Counted from the first letter of the stretch, positions 17,064-24,799 are shown. The stretch is DNA of 64,000 nucleotides from an uncultured Maribacter sp. (GCF_947495965.1 NZ_CANMBB010000003.1:186001-250000); one strand, 5' to 3'. Numbers and translations are program-made. Notes: a model not told the origin generated them from the sequence alone.

Positions 17064-17921
17064 CTATATAGTACTATTTGAAGAATTGATTTTTGATGCT
17101 TCCCAACCAATAATGGCTGTTTTTCTAGTAGTTCCCCACATATAACCACCAAATACTCCTGTGGATTGAATAACTCTATGGCAAGGAATTAAAAAGGCAA
17201 TAGGATTGTTTCCAATAGCCGTTCCGACTGCTCTTGATGCTTTCGGTTTCTGAATGAGGTTAGCAATGTTACCATAAGTTGCTAAATTTCCCGTTGGGAT
17301 TTTTAAAAGTGCTTCCCAAACTTTTAGTTGAAAATCGGTTCCTTTTAGGTGTAGTTTTATTTTGTTAATCTTACTCCAATCTTGTGTGTAAATTTGCAAA
17401 GCATTTTGTTGAATTTCGTCTGTTTGTTGAATAAATCTGGCTTTGGGAAATCGTTTTTCCAGTTCCAAAAATGCTATTTTTTTGTCGTCCGAGAACCCCA
17501 TATAACAAATACCTTTATATGTGGAAGCAACTAAAATTCTCCCAAATAAACTTTCTGAAAAGCTATAGTTTATAGTCAAATTTTCACCTCTGTTTTTGTA
17601 TTCTCCGGGTGTCATCCCCTCAATTTTCACGAATAAATCATGTAATCTACCTGTACCTGAAAGTCCTGTTTTGTATGCCGTTTCAAATAATGTAGATTGT
17701 GAATCATTCAGAATTTGTTTTGCATGTTGAACACTTATAAATTGTAAGAATTTTTTAGGGCTAACACCTGCCCAATCAGTAAACATTTTTTGAAAATGAA
17801 AAGGGCTTAAATGAACTTTATCCGCAATTTCCTCAAGTGTTGGTTGTTCCGTATAGTTATGTTGTATATATTCGATAGCTTCTGCTATTCGATTATAATT
17901 GATATATTCTTGTTCGTTCAT
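17064..17921 (-). CDS. AraC-type regulator fused to methylated-DNA-protein cysteine methyltransferase (Ada-like)
   Basis: 285-aa fusion. Residues ~10-105 are an AraC-type double helix-turn-helix (HLSPFHFQKMFTDWAGVSPKKF); residues ~110-275 are O6-alkylguanine transferase with the catalytic PCHR in FLIPCHRVIQSTG. It lacks the N-terminal metal-binding sensor domain of E. coli Ada; a sensor-like module is encoded separately at 16098-16343. It is the first gene of the operon and has its own promoter with a 19-bp motif shared with the SDR promoter, consistent with autoregulation. Function as transferase plus activator is inferred from the domains. Confidence 0.9.
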   Translation of the reverse strand: MNEQEYINYNRIAEAIEYIQHNYTEQPTLEEIADKVHLSPFHFQKMFTDWAGVSPKKFLQFISVQHAKQILNDSQSTLFETAYKTGLSGTGRLHDLFVKIEGMTPGEYKNRGENLTINYSFSESLFGRILVASTYKGICYMGFSDDKKIAFLELEKRFPKARFIQQTDEIQQNALQIYTQDWSKINKIKLHLKGTDFQLKVWEALLKIPTGNLATYGNIANLIQKPKASRAVGTAIGNNPIAFLIPCHRVIQSTGVFGGYMWGTTRKTAIIGWEASKINSSNSTI

Positions 17922-17943
17922 ATTAAATGAAATTTTCTAATAA

Positions 17944-17987
17944 CAAAAATAAAAGTGATTGTACTGGAATAAAACCCGAAACTTGCT
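17944..17987 (-). promoter_or_regulatory. Promoter of the ada-like operon with operator motif
   Basis: On the minus strand TATTTTTG (17951-17944) is an exact -7 box about 23 nt before the ATG. AGCAAGTTTCGGGTTTTAT (17987-17969) spans the -33 region, 17 nt from the -7 box. The SDR promoter has the same motif with one mismatch and the same spacing. Probable autoregulatory site of the AraC-type Ada protein. Confidence 0.65.
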
Positions 17988-18000
17988 TATTATTTTTATT

Positions 18001-18041
18001 ATCTAAGACCTTTGATAATTCAAAGGTCTTAGATTTTTTTT
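18001..18041 (+). terminator. Terminator-like hairpin, copy 2
   Basis: A 15-bp perfect stem (ATCTAAGACCTTTGA / TCAAAGGTCTTAGAT) with loop TAAT, followed by a T-run on the plus strand only. No plus-strand gene ends here; both neighbours are on the minus strand. The 25 nt at 18005-18029 are identical to copy 1 at 14633-14657. Confidence 0.7.
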
Positions 18042-18047
18042 TAAAGG

Positions 18048-18245
18048 TTAGATATTAAAAACATATTTGTAGCTATATAAATTTTTTACAGCTTCTTCGT
18101 ATAAAACAGTCTCATATTCTATATGATTCTCTTTTGCATATTCTTTTAAACTCTCTCCAATTTTATGTTCTACATCTTCTTTAGAAACGGATAATAAATG
18201 TTGCTGTGTTTCTTCATCAAGATTATTATAATTTAAGTAGACCAT
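18048..18245 (-). CDS. Small acidic protein of unknown function
   Basis: 65 aa with no recognised domain: a short helical acidic protein (LDEETQQHLLSVSKEDVEHK) ending in YSYKYVFNI. It begins 3 nt after the radC-like stop, so it is probably co-transcribed with radC on the element. I recall similar small proteins accompanying radC in Bacteroidota mobile DNA but cannot verify this here. Confidence 0.6.
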   Translation of the reverse strand: MVYLNYNNLDEETQQHLLSVSKEDVEHKIGESLKEYAKENHIEYETVLYEEAVKNLYSYKYVFNI

Positions 18246-18248
18246 GGC

Positions 18249-18698
18249 TTAAAGCATTGAATTATCTGCAAAGCTGTAGTAGCCTCCATTAGGTGCAATA
18301 ATCAAATGGTCTAACACATTCACATCAAAAAGAGAAGCTGCATCCTTTATTTTTTTAGTGATTTTTTTATCAGCTTCACTAGGTTGCAATTTTCCCGATG
18401 GATGATTGTGGATTAAAATAATAGCAACCGAAAGGGTTTTTAAAACAACGGCAAATAAAATGCGTAAGTCAATCATAGTTCCCGTTATTCCACCTTTAGA
18501 AAGTTCGTATATACCCTTTACTTTATTACTATTATTTAGTAATACCACTTTAAAAGATTCTTGCACCTCTATGGTGTTTTTGTTCCAATGCTCATATAAT
18601 AATTCACTAGCATCTTGCGATGAATTTATTTTTTTCCAAAAAGGGGATGTTACTCGTTCTTTGTAACTAATCTGTATTTCGTTAACTTTGTCTTTCAT
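18249..18698 (-). CDS. RadC-like JAB-domain protein
   Basis: The 149-aa protein has the RadC/MPN+ metalloprotease-like motif in ILIHNHPSGKLQPSEAD (His-x-His, Ser, Asp), then LFDVNVLDHLIIAPNGGYYSFAD. It lacks the N-terminal helix-hairpin-helix of chromosomal RadC, as do the short RadC proteins typical of integrative elements. The biochemical role is unknown despite the historical DNA-repair name. It sits between ssb and a 65-aa gene in the integrase-proximal part of the element. Confidence 0.88.
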   Translation of the reverse strand: MKDKVNEIQISYKERVTSPFWKKINSSQDASELLYEHWNKNTIEVQESFKVVLLNNSNKVKGIYELSKGGITGTMIDLRILFAVVLKTLSVAIILIHNHPSGKLQPSEADKKITKKIKDAASLFDVNVLDHLIIAPNGGYYSFADNSML

Positions 18699-18725
18699 TG
18701 TTTTTTCTTTATAGGATTGATAATG

Positions 18726-18766
18726 AAAAAGAGGGCAGAACTTTCGACAGAGATGCCCTCTTTATT
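18726..18766 (-). terminator. Terminator downstream of ssb
   Basis: AGAGGGCA / TGCCCTCT stem with a loop of about 16 nt between the ssb and radC genes. The minus-strand reading is followed by a T-run, and a T-rich tract also follows on the plus strand. Confidence 0.7.
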
Positions 18767-18774
18767 TTTTTGGT

Positions 18775-19110
18775 TTACTTACTACCTAAAAGCAATATTT
18801 CACTTGCTTCAACTTCTGTAACATAGCGCATGTTGCCGTTTTCGGTTTCATAGGTTCTAGTTTTTAATTTTCCTGCAATTCCAACCTCTTTACCTTTTGT
18901 TACATATTTTTCGATGATTTCTGCAACCTTACCCCAAGCAACTACCGTATGCCAGTTGGTGTCTGTTTGCTTTTCTCCTTTGCTGTCTTTGTAATTCTCA
19001 TTAGTAGCTAAAGAAAAGCGAGCAACTTTTTTACCGCTTTCAAGGTTTGTAATCGTTGGTTCTTGTCCAACATTTCCAACTAACTGTACATGATTTTTAA
19101 TAGTACTCAT
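18775..19110 (-). CDS. ssb: Single-stranded DNA-binding protein (element-encoded)
   Basis: 111-aa OB-fold SSB with the family start (STIKNHVQLVGNVGQEPTI) and the core ATNENYKDSKGEKQTDTNWHTVV split across the L1-2 and central strands, then WGKVAEIIEKYVTKGKEVGI. The flexible linker and the acidic C-terminal tip that recruits partner proteins are missing; it ends EILLLGSK. This is typical of short SSBs carried by mobile elements, where they protect transferred single strands. It has its own downstream terminator. Confidence 0.92.
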   Translation of the reverse strand: MSTIKNHVQLVGNVGQEPTITNLESGKKVARFSLATNENYKDSKGEKQTDTNWHTVVAWGKVAEIIEKYVTKGKEVGIAGKLKTRTYETENGNMRYVTEVEASEILLLGSK

Positions 19111-19154
19111 AATTATAGATTTAAAGATTAATATTCGTTTGTTTTAAAAGTGAT

Positions 19155-19262
19155 TTACTTATTATATCCAGAGTGTTTTCCTTTTTTGATTTTTTTAGTT
19201 CCACTTCCTTTTTGGATATTTTGAGATGATTTCATAGTTCGATATTTTGATTTACTTCCCAT
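19155..19262 (-). CDS. Possible small basic protein (35 aa)
   Basis: An ATG at 19262 opens a short lysine-, serine- and glycine-rich frame (MGSKSKYRTMKSSQ, ending KKGKHSGYNK) with stop at 19155. An AAGG lies about 10 nt upstream. The basic, low-complexity composition could be a nucleic-acid-binding peptide or chance. The frame stays open upstream of the ATG, so the start is uncertain. There is no family match. Confidence 0.3.
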   Translation of the reverse strand: MGSKSKYRTMKSSQNIQKGSGTKKIKKGKHSGYNK

Positions 19263-19505
19263 AGAGCCTTCGTTGTTACCTTTTTTTGATGCCCTGTGTG
19301 ATTCAATATTCAGATTTGATAAGACGTATAAAAAAGTGCGAGGAACGAGCCTGGTTTATGCCGTAGTTCAAAACTTAATGTTGTTGTTTTGCTGACAAAA
19401 AAAGTGTGATGGCGAGGGCTCGGTAAGTAAATTAAAAAACTATATGAAGTTTAAAATGGAAGGGAGTGGGACTAATTAATAAACCTAAATTGTTAACTTA
19501 TGAAA
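19263..19505. other. Non-coding gap upstream of ssb and downstream of the integrase
   Basis: No convincing gene. The stretch contains a distant complementary pair (CGAGCC at 19346-19351, GGCTCG at 19417-19422) and a GC-richer island in AT-rich DNA. It may be regulatory or a remnant; nothing firmer can be said. Confidence 0.35.
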
Positions 19506-20771
19506 TTAACTATTAGAAATAGACCTAACATTCTCTTTATTCATTTTATTTAATTCTTGAAATTTATTCTTTAGATTCTTGATATCGACGCTTATTTTTT
19601 CCTCTAGTACCCTTGCATAAATCTGAGTAGTGGAAATTTTGGTATGCCCCAACAACTTAGAAACTGTCTCGATAGGTACACCATTTGAAAGCATTACCGT
19701 AGTGGCAAATGTATGTCTCGCTGAATGGAATGTCAGGTTCTTATTAATCTTTAAAGAACTGGCTATCTCCTTTAAATAGACATTGATTTTTTGATTTGAA
19801 AATACAGGTAGGAGTTGTCCGTTATTTTTTTCTGAATATGGAGCATATTTTTTTAAAATATTCCATGCTATATCCAATAATGGAATCTTTACAGGTTGTT
19901 CATTTTTTTCACGTTGAGTAAATATCCAGTAATCCCCATCAATTCCTCTTGATATATTATCTTCTGTCAAATTTTTGACATCAGTAAATGATAATCCGGT
20001 ATAACAAGAAAACAAAAAGATATCTAGAACTTTTTGATGACCTTTATCATGAATTATGGCCTCCTCAAAGACCTTCAGTTCTTCTTTGGATAGAAACTCC
20101 TTCTTATGTCTATTAAACTTGAGTTTATATCGACCGAACGGGTTTTTGTCCAACCATTCTAAGTCCATTGCAAAATTCATTAGTTTACGAAGTCGTTCCA
20201 AGTGTTTCATTATACCGTTATTATTTAGAGGATTGGCATTCTGGAGCGATGGTCCTTTTCGTAAGTATTGTTCAAAGTCTATAATGAAACTATATTTAAG
20301 ATGTTTCAAATAAATGTCTGTAGTCTTCTTTTTCTTGACTAGGAAACGTCTTAAATAATTTTCAGTAGTATAATAGTTTTTTAAGGTACCTTGTTTAAGT
20401 ATTCCCGACATATTTTCATTGTGGTAGACCACTAAATCCATCAAGGTTTTATGTTTTTCATCTTGCCCGACGAACCTAGCCTTTATTGAATTTGCCGTAA
20501 CCAGCTCAAAATCAGAAGTTAATTGTTTATAACACAGTAGTAGTTTGGACTTCACTTGGTCCAAATAAGCATTCAATTCCTTCCCTTCAGGTGTTCTAGA
20601 GGTGGTTTTCTTGGATTTGGTGTCCCAATAGGTAACTTTTGTTTGGCGTTTTAAACTAATTTCTGCCCGCTTGCCATCAACCGTTACACGTGCATATATT
20701 GGTGCAAAATCGCCTTTATTCTTGGCCGTTTTAAGCCAAAAATGGATGCTAAATGTTCTTGAAGAGTCCAT
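19506..20771 (-). CDS. Tyrosine recombinase/integrase, IntDOT-like
   Basis: Site-specific recombinase that would insert and excise the element. From MDSSRTFSIHFW (20771) it is 421 aa: an arm-binding N-terminal domain (FAPIYARVTVDGKRAEI), a SAM-like core-binding domain, and a catalytic domain with HSARHTFATTVML (His-x-x-Arg), KLLGHTKISTTQIYA (His and the Tyr nucleophile). The position of the first catalytic arginine reads CYTGLSFTDV, with serine, as in IntDOT. The longer ORF start at 20873 is rejected because a -7 box lies at 20871-20878. The C-terminus faces away from the tRNA, and the gene start lies about 230 nt from the tRNA 3' end. Confidence 0.92.
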   Translation of the reverse strand: MDSSRTFSIHFWLKTAKNKGDFAPIYARVTVDGKRAEISLKRQTKVTYWDTKSKKTTSRTPEGKELNAYLDQVKSKLLLCYKQLTSDFELVTANSIKARFVGQDEKHKTLMDLVVYHNENMSGILKQGTLKNYYTTENYLRRFLVKKKKTTDIYLKHLKYSFIIDFEQYLRKGPSLQNANPLNNNGIMKHLERLRKLMNFAMDLEWLDKNPFGRYKLKFNRHKKEFLSKEELKVFEEAIIHDKGHQKVLDIFLFSCYTGLSFTDVKNLTEDNISRGIDGDYWIFTQREKNEQPVKIPLLDIAWNILKKYAPYSEKNNGQLLPVFSNQKINVYLKEIASSLKINKNLTFHSARHTFATTVMLSNGVPIETVSKLLGHTKISTTQIYARVLEEKISVDIKNLKNKFQELNKMNKENVRSISNS

Positions 20772-20794
20772 ATACTCTCGCTTTAAGTTAATAC

Positions 20795-20903
20795 TCGATT
20801 TGAAATCGAAAGTCAAATCGAAGCGAAAGTCAAACGCTAAGGAGTTACCAAAGTAGTGAAAAAATTCGGCCAAAAATAGGTAACCGAATAGGTAACTTTT
20901 GTT
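20795..20903 (-). promoter_or_regulatory. Integrase promoter with palindrome and direct repeats
   Basis: On the minus strand TATTTTTG (20878-20871) is an exact -7 box. AATAGGTAAC is repeated at 20875-20884 and 20887-20896 over the -7 box and spacer. CGAAAGTCAAA is repeated at 20807-20817 and 20824-20834, and a 15-bp palindrome (TCGATTTGAAATCGA) lies at 20795-20809 in the leader. The 17-nt AATAGGTAACTTTTGTT recurs inside the integrase gene at 20627-20643. Likely sites for arm-type integrase or excisionase binding and for autorepression. Confidence 0.5.
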
Positions 20904-20999
20904 GTGATATTAAAGCTAACTAAATGGAATCAGAAAAAATGAATTTCACTGAAAATCATTTAGTTAGCATTTTTATGGTTTCGCTTGAAACCCTTTTTG

Positions 21000-21074
21000 T
21001 CGGGGTGGCAGGATTCGAACCTGCGACCTCCGCGTCCCAAACGCGGCGCGATAACCGGGCTACGCTACACCCCG
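21000..21074 (-). tRNA. tRNA-Pro (anticodon TGG)
   Basis: The minus strand folds as a complete tRNA: acceptor stem CGGGGTG/CACCCCG with discriminator A, anticodon loop TTTGGGA (anticodon TGG) and T-loop GGTTCGAATCC. CCA is not encoded. It forms a pair with tRNA-Ser 98 nt upstream. Its intact 3' end borders the integrative element on the left and is the probable attachment site. Confidence 0.95.
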
Positions 21075-21172
21075 ATAATGAGTGTATTTCTACTTCTGTA
21101 GAAAACAAAAAAACAACCGGTGATAAGTTTCTTTGTTTATATTATATATCTGCCATCTCACGCAGACTCTTG

Positions 21173-21261
21173 CGGAGAGACAGGGATTCGAACCCTGGGT
21201 ACCTATTTCTAGGTACGACGATTTAGCAAACCGCTCCTTTCGGCCACTCAGGCACCTCTCC
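21173..21261 (-). tRNA. tRNA-Ser (anticodon GCT)
   Basis: A class II tRNA with a long variable arm (GTACCTAG...GGTAC), acceptor stem GGAGAGG/TCTCTCC with discriminator G, anticodon GCT in TTTGCTAAA, and T-loop GGTTCGAATCC. It is likely co-transcribed with tRNA-Pro from the promoter at 21301-21332. Confidence 0.95.
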
Positions 21262-21300
21262 AAATCTTTTTTTAAGAACGTGCGTATCAAAACGCGGATG

Positions 21301-21332
21301 CAAATGTATATTTTCATATACTATAATGCAAC
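21301..21332 (-). promoter_or_regulatory. tRNA-Ser/tRNA-Pro promoter
   Basis: The minus-strand TACATTTG (21308-21301) is an exact -7 box, and GTTG about 20 nt upstream is a 3-of-4 match to the -33 TTTG. The predicted start is about 34 nt before tRNA-Ser. Confidence 0.55.
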
Positions 21333-21371
21333 ATTTTTTTTACTTTTTTTTAACCCAAAATCATAACTATC

Positions 21372-23423
21372 TCATTCTGGATACTCTACCCTTAAATGAT
21401 AAATGTTTCTAAGCTTCTGTTTCATCACTTTTTTTATAATTTCTATCTCTTTAAACGTAATATTTGCGTTTAAAAATTGGTTTGCGCTAACTTGTCCGGC
21501 TATAATTTTATCTACAAACTCATCTATTATAACATATGTTGGGTTTTTTAAACTCTTTGATGCTGCTTCAACTGAATCTGCCATCATTAAAATTGCAGTC
21601 TCTTTAGAAAAAGGTAATGGTCCAGGATACCTAAAATCTTTTTCATCTGCTTCTCCATGAATATCTATATTTTTTTTATAAAAGTAATAGACCAAGGTAA
21701 AACCATGATGTGTACGTATAAAATCTATAACTCTATCTGGAAGTTTATTCTTCCTAGCAATTTCAATACCTTTTATTACGTGATCTATAATTATTTTTGC
21801 ACTTTCCTTAGGCTCTAACTCATCATGAGGATTAGCATTTGTAACCTGATTTTCGGTAAAAAATGTAGGATTTGCCATTTTTCCTATATCATGATACAAA
21901 GCCCCTACCCTAACTAACATTGCATTAGCTCCAATTTCGTTGGCTGCTGCTTCTGCTAAATTAGAAACCTGTAAAGAATGATGAAAAGTTCCTGGCGCTT
22001 TATTAGAAAGCTCCTTTAGTAGCTTAGAATTTGTATCGGACAACTCCAACAAAGAAACATCAGACACTAACCCAAATACTTTTTCGTAGATATATATTAA
22101 TGGTTGTACAAAAACTGTTGTAATCATCCCATTTAACAAAAACAGGCTGAGTGTTATCCAATCTAAATTATTTAAATTACCTTCATGTATTACGTGAAAA
22201 GCCAAATACCCTAATATGTATATAAGTGTAATTTGCCCAATAGATATAAATAAATTTGCTCTCTTATAAAGTTCCGAAATTGTAAGCACAGTTACTACTC
22301 CTGCAATAATTTGTAAAAAAAGATACTCAAAACTATTTGGAACAATAAATCCTAAAAGTAAAACGGTTAATACATGTACAATTAATGCTAACCTAGAGTC
22401 AAAAAAAGTTTTTAATATTAATGGCAAAATACATAGAGGAACTACAAAAACGTATGCTTCTTTATATTTAAGCATTAACGTGGTTACCAATATAAATAAG
22501 AGTATATTAAAAAAAATAAAAGTTACTTTGGTATTATTTTCAAAAATTACATTCCTATACTTTCTAATAAAAAGTAATAACATCATTAAAACAAGAGCAA
22601 CCAAAACAATGTATCCACCAATAATGAAATAATAATTTGCATCAGACCATAATTCAGATTCATACTCTCCTTTTAATGAATCTAAAATTTTAATATTATC
22701 TGCCCTAACTACTTCTCCTTTAGCTATAATAATATCTCCTTCCTCAATTGCCCCTCTTGTATAAGATATTTTTGACAATGCATCATCTAATGCTTTTTTA
22801 GACAATTTTTCATCAAAAGAAATATTGGGTTTTAATATTTTATTAAAAAATGCTTGATACACTTTTTCAAAATTCATAAGTCCTTTTTGAGAAAGAACCT
22901 CACTTATATAATTTTCTTTACTTAATAAACTTGGTAAGTCTTCCTTATCTAATTGCTGTGCCGAATTATTTTTTATCAAATAAATTAACTCTGCATTTTC
23001 TTTTATATCTTTTCCAGAACTAAACCCCTTTTTATAAATATTTTTTAAAATTTCCCTACCAACTTCATCTAAGGTTTTTAGTTGCTCTTTTGTGTATGCT
23101 TCTCTATCAAAAAAGACAAAAAAGTTAGAAACAAAAGCTTGAAATACTTCTTTTTCTATATTCCTGTCAACTCTGTAATAAGGAATTTGATTTTTTTGTA
23201 TTGAATTCTTTTCTATAGAAATTTCTTCTTCTGATTTATTAACAGAAAAATCAAAAGGTGCATAAAGGTTTTCAAACTGCCAAGGCTTTCCTTTTTGGTA
23301 TTCATATTTAAATTTTCCTCCTTTAGGAAAAAAGAAAACTATAAAACAAATAGATACTATATATAAACCGTATTTATAAATATGGGACTGATTCTTGTAA
23401 ATATTGTCCAAAGATTTTTGCAT
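21372..23423 (-). CDS. 7TM-HD family phosphohydrolase (PgpH-like c-di-AMP phosphodiesterase)
   Basis: From MQKSLDNIYK (23423) the protein is about 683 aa: an N-terminal membrane helix, an extracellular 7TMR-HDED domain (residues ~40-280), seven membrane helices (~290-460), and a cytoplasmic HD domain with HHSLQVSNLAEAAA, YHDIGKM and HHGFTLVYYF metal ligands. This architecture is that of PgpH, which hydrolyses cyclic di-AMP; the same role here is inferred. A -7 box at 23444-23451 makes the longer start at 23492 impossible to transcribe in full, so 23423 is preferred. Confidence 0.88.
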   Translation of the reverse strand: MQKSLDNIYKNQSHIYKYGLYIVSICFIVFFFPKGGKFKYEYQKGKPWQFENLYAPFDFSVNKSEEEISIEKNSIQKNQIPYYRVDRNIEKEVFQAFVSNFFVFFDREAYTKEQLKTLDEVGREILKNIYKKGFSSGKDIKENAELIYLIKNNSAQQLDKEDLPSLLSKENYISEVLSQKGLMNFEKVYQAFFNKILKPNISFDEKLSKKALDDALSKISYTRGAIEEGDIIIAKGEVVRADNIKILDSLKGEYESELWSDANYYFIIGGYIVLVALVLMMLLLFIRKYRNVIFENNTKVTFIFFNILLFILVTTLMLKYKEAYVFVVPLCILPLILKTFFDSRLALIVHVLTVLLLGFIVPNSFEYLFLQIIAGVVTVLTISELYKRANLFISIGQITLIYILGYLAFHVIHEGNLNNLDWITLSLFLLNGMITTVFVQPLIYIYEKVFGLVSDVSLLELSDTNSKLLKELSNKAPGTFHHSLQVSNLAEAAANEIGANAMLVRVGALYHDIGKMANPTFFTENQVTNANPHDELEPKESAKIIIDHVIKGIEIARKNKLPDRVIDFIRTHHGFTLVYYFYKKNIDIHGEADEKDFRYPGPLPFSKETAILMMADSVEAASKSLKNPTYVIIDEFVDKIIAGQVSANQFLNANITFKEIEIIKKVMKQKLRNIYHLRVEYPE

Positions 23424-23443
23424 ATATAGATGTATCTGAATTC

Positions 23444-23451
23444 CAAAAATA
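23444..23451 (-). promoter_or_regulatory. -7 box of the 7TM-HD gene
   Basis: The minus-strand TATTTTTG matches TAnnTTTG exactly, about 20 nt before the ATG at 23423. No clear -33 element. It decides the start codon of the gene. Confidence 0.45.
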
Positions 23452-23547
23452 GAAAAATATAACGTTAAATAGCCTATTGCACTATTAACCATTTAGTTTG
23501 TAATTAAATTTCTTAATTTTACGAAAACGTTTAAGTAAACTAGATAA

Positions 23548-24723
23548 ATGAAAAAAGTAGTAATAGTTTCCGCAGTTAGAACCCCAATTGGAAGCTTCAT
23601 GGGGGCATTATCCACAATACCTGCTCCAAAACTAGGCGCAACTGCCATTAAAGGGGCTTTGCAAAAAATAAATTTAAGCCCAGATAAAATAGAAGAAGTA
23701 ATAATGGGCAACGTAGTACAAGCTGGCACAGGGCAAGCTCCTGCTAGGCAAGCTGCCATATATGCTGGAATACCAAACACGGTTCCCTGTTCCGCTATTA
23801 ACAAAGTTTGTGCTTCTGGTATGAAAGCTGTTATGCAAGCTGCACAAGCAATTGCCCTAGGAGATGCCTCTATTGTTGTTGCTGGCGGAATGGAAAACAT
23901 GAGTCAAATACCTCATTACGTACACTTAAGAAATGGAGTAAAATTTGGACCTACTTCTATGGTTGATGGCATGCAGAGAGACGGACTAGTAGATGCTTAT
24001 GATGAAAATGCAATGGGTGTTTGCGCAGATGCTTGTGCAACAGAATATGAATTCTCTAGAGAAGACCAAGATAATTTTGCAATCCAATCTTACAAAAGGT
24101 CTACAGATGCTTGGAAAAGCAATCTTTTTAAAAATGAAGTTGTTCCTGTTGAAGTACCACAAAGAAGAGGAGAACCTATTCTAGTAGAGGAAGATGAAGA
24201 GTATAAAAACGTAAAATTAGAAAAAATACCAAATTTAAGACCTGCTTTTACCAAAGAAGGTACGGTAACTGCCGCAAATGCTTCTACAATTAATGACGGA
24301 GCTGCTGCCTTAGTTCTAATGAGCGAAGAAAAAGCGAAAGAACTAAATTTAAAACCTATAGCTACTATTAAAAGTTATGCGGATGCTGCTCATGAACCAG
24401 AATGGTTTACAACTGCTCCTGCTAAAGCTTTACCAAAAGCTTTAGAAAAAGCTAATATTTCTATTTCTGATGTGGATTATTTTGAATTTAATGAAGCTTT
24501 TTCTGTAGTAGGGCTTGCTAATATGAAAATTTTAGGCCTTAACGACTCCAACGTTAATGTAAATGGTGGTGCTGTTTCTTTAGGACACCCTTTAGGATGT
24601 TCTGGAACAAGAATACTAGTTACCCTAATAAATGTCTTAGAACAAAAAAATGCTAAGACTGGAGCCGCTGCAATATGCAATGGTGGTGGTGGTGCGTCTG
24701 CCATAATTATTGAAAGAGACTAA
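23548..24723 (+). CDS. Acetyl-CoA C-acetyltransferase (thiolase)
   Basis: 391-aa type II thiolase joining or cleaving acetyl-CoA and acetoacetyl-CoA. Catalytic residues are visible: nucleophilic Cys in INKVCASGMKAV (near residue 91), NEAF in FEFNEAFSVVG, His in GGAVSLGHPLGCSGTR, and the second Cys in AICNGGGGASA. It is divergent from the 7TM-HD gene, stands alone, and ends at a strong bidirectional terminator. Confidence 0.95.
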   Translation: MKKVVIVSAVRTPIGSFMGALSTIPAPKLGATAIKGALQKINLSPDKIEEVIMGNVVQAGTGQAPARQAAIYAGIPNTVPCSAINKVCASGMKAVMQAAQAIALGDASIVVAGGMENMSQIPHYVHLRNGVKFGPTSMVDGMQRDGLVDAYDENAMGVCADACATEYEFSREDQDNFAIQSYKRSTDAWKSNLFKNEVVPVEVPQRRGEPILVEEDEEYKNVKLEKIPNLRPAFTKEGTVTAANASTINDGAAALVLMSEEKAKELNLKPIATIKSYADAAHEPEWFTTAPAKALPKALEKANISISDVDYFEFNEAFSVVGLANMKILGLNDSNVNVNGGAVSLGHPLGCSGTRILVTLINVLEQKNAKTGAAAICNGGGGASAIIIERD

Positions 24724-24740
24724 CAAAATATATCAAAACA

Positions 24741-24775
24741 AAAAAGGGTCTTTCACTTGGTGAAAGACCCTTTTT
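24741..24775. terminator. Bidirectional terminator between thiolase and TPR gene
   Basis: A perfect 11-bp stem GGGTCTTTCAC / GTGAAAGACCC with loop TTG, A-run before and T-run after, serving the convergent genes on both strands. Confidence 0.9.
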
Positions 24776-24799
24776 GTATTCTATAATAATATTAGAGAA

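Larger units (their letters stand above)
10827..20999. mobile_element. Mobilizable integrative element, right part, inserted at tRNA-Pro
   Basis: One segment carries relaxase, VirD4-like coupling protein, BfmA-like accessory protein, a hairpin-rich candidate oriT, RadC, SSB and a tyrosine recombinase whose gene lies beside the 3' end of an intact tRNA-Pro gene. No T4SS structural (Tra) genes are present, so it would need a helper if nothing more lies outside. The right boundary is set at the tRNA. The start given is only the edge of the mobilization genes: the efflux and redox operons further left could also be cargo. I found no second copy of the tRNA 3' end in the window. Confidence 0.65.

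Noticed and set aside
18001-18041. Terminator of the minus-strand radC/65-aa transcript
   Set aside because: On the minus strand the stem is followed by AATAAAAAT, not a T-run, so it is kept as a repeated hairpin only.
20924-21226. Plus-strand ORF across the tRNA genes
   Set aside because: It is antisense to tRNA-Pro and tRNA-Ser and reads tRNA complement as protein.
23493-23900. Minus-strand ORF with alanine-rich sequence
   Set aside because: Shadow of the thiolase gene in the opposite frame.
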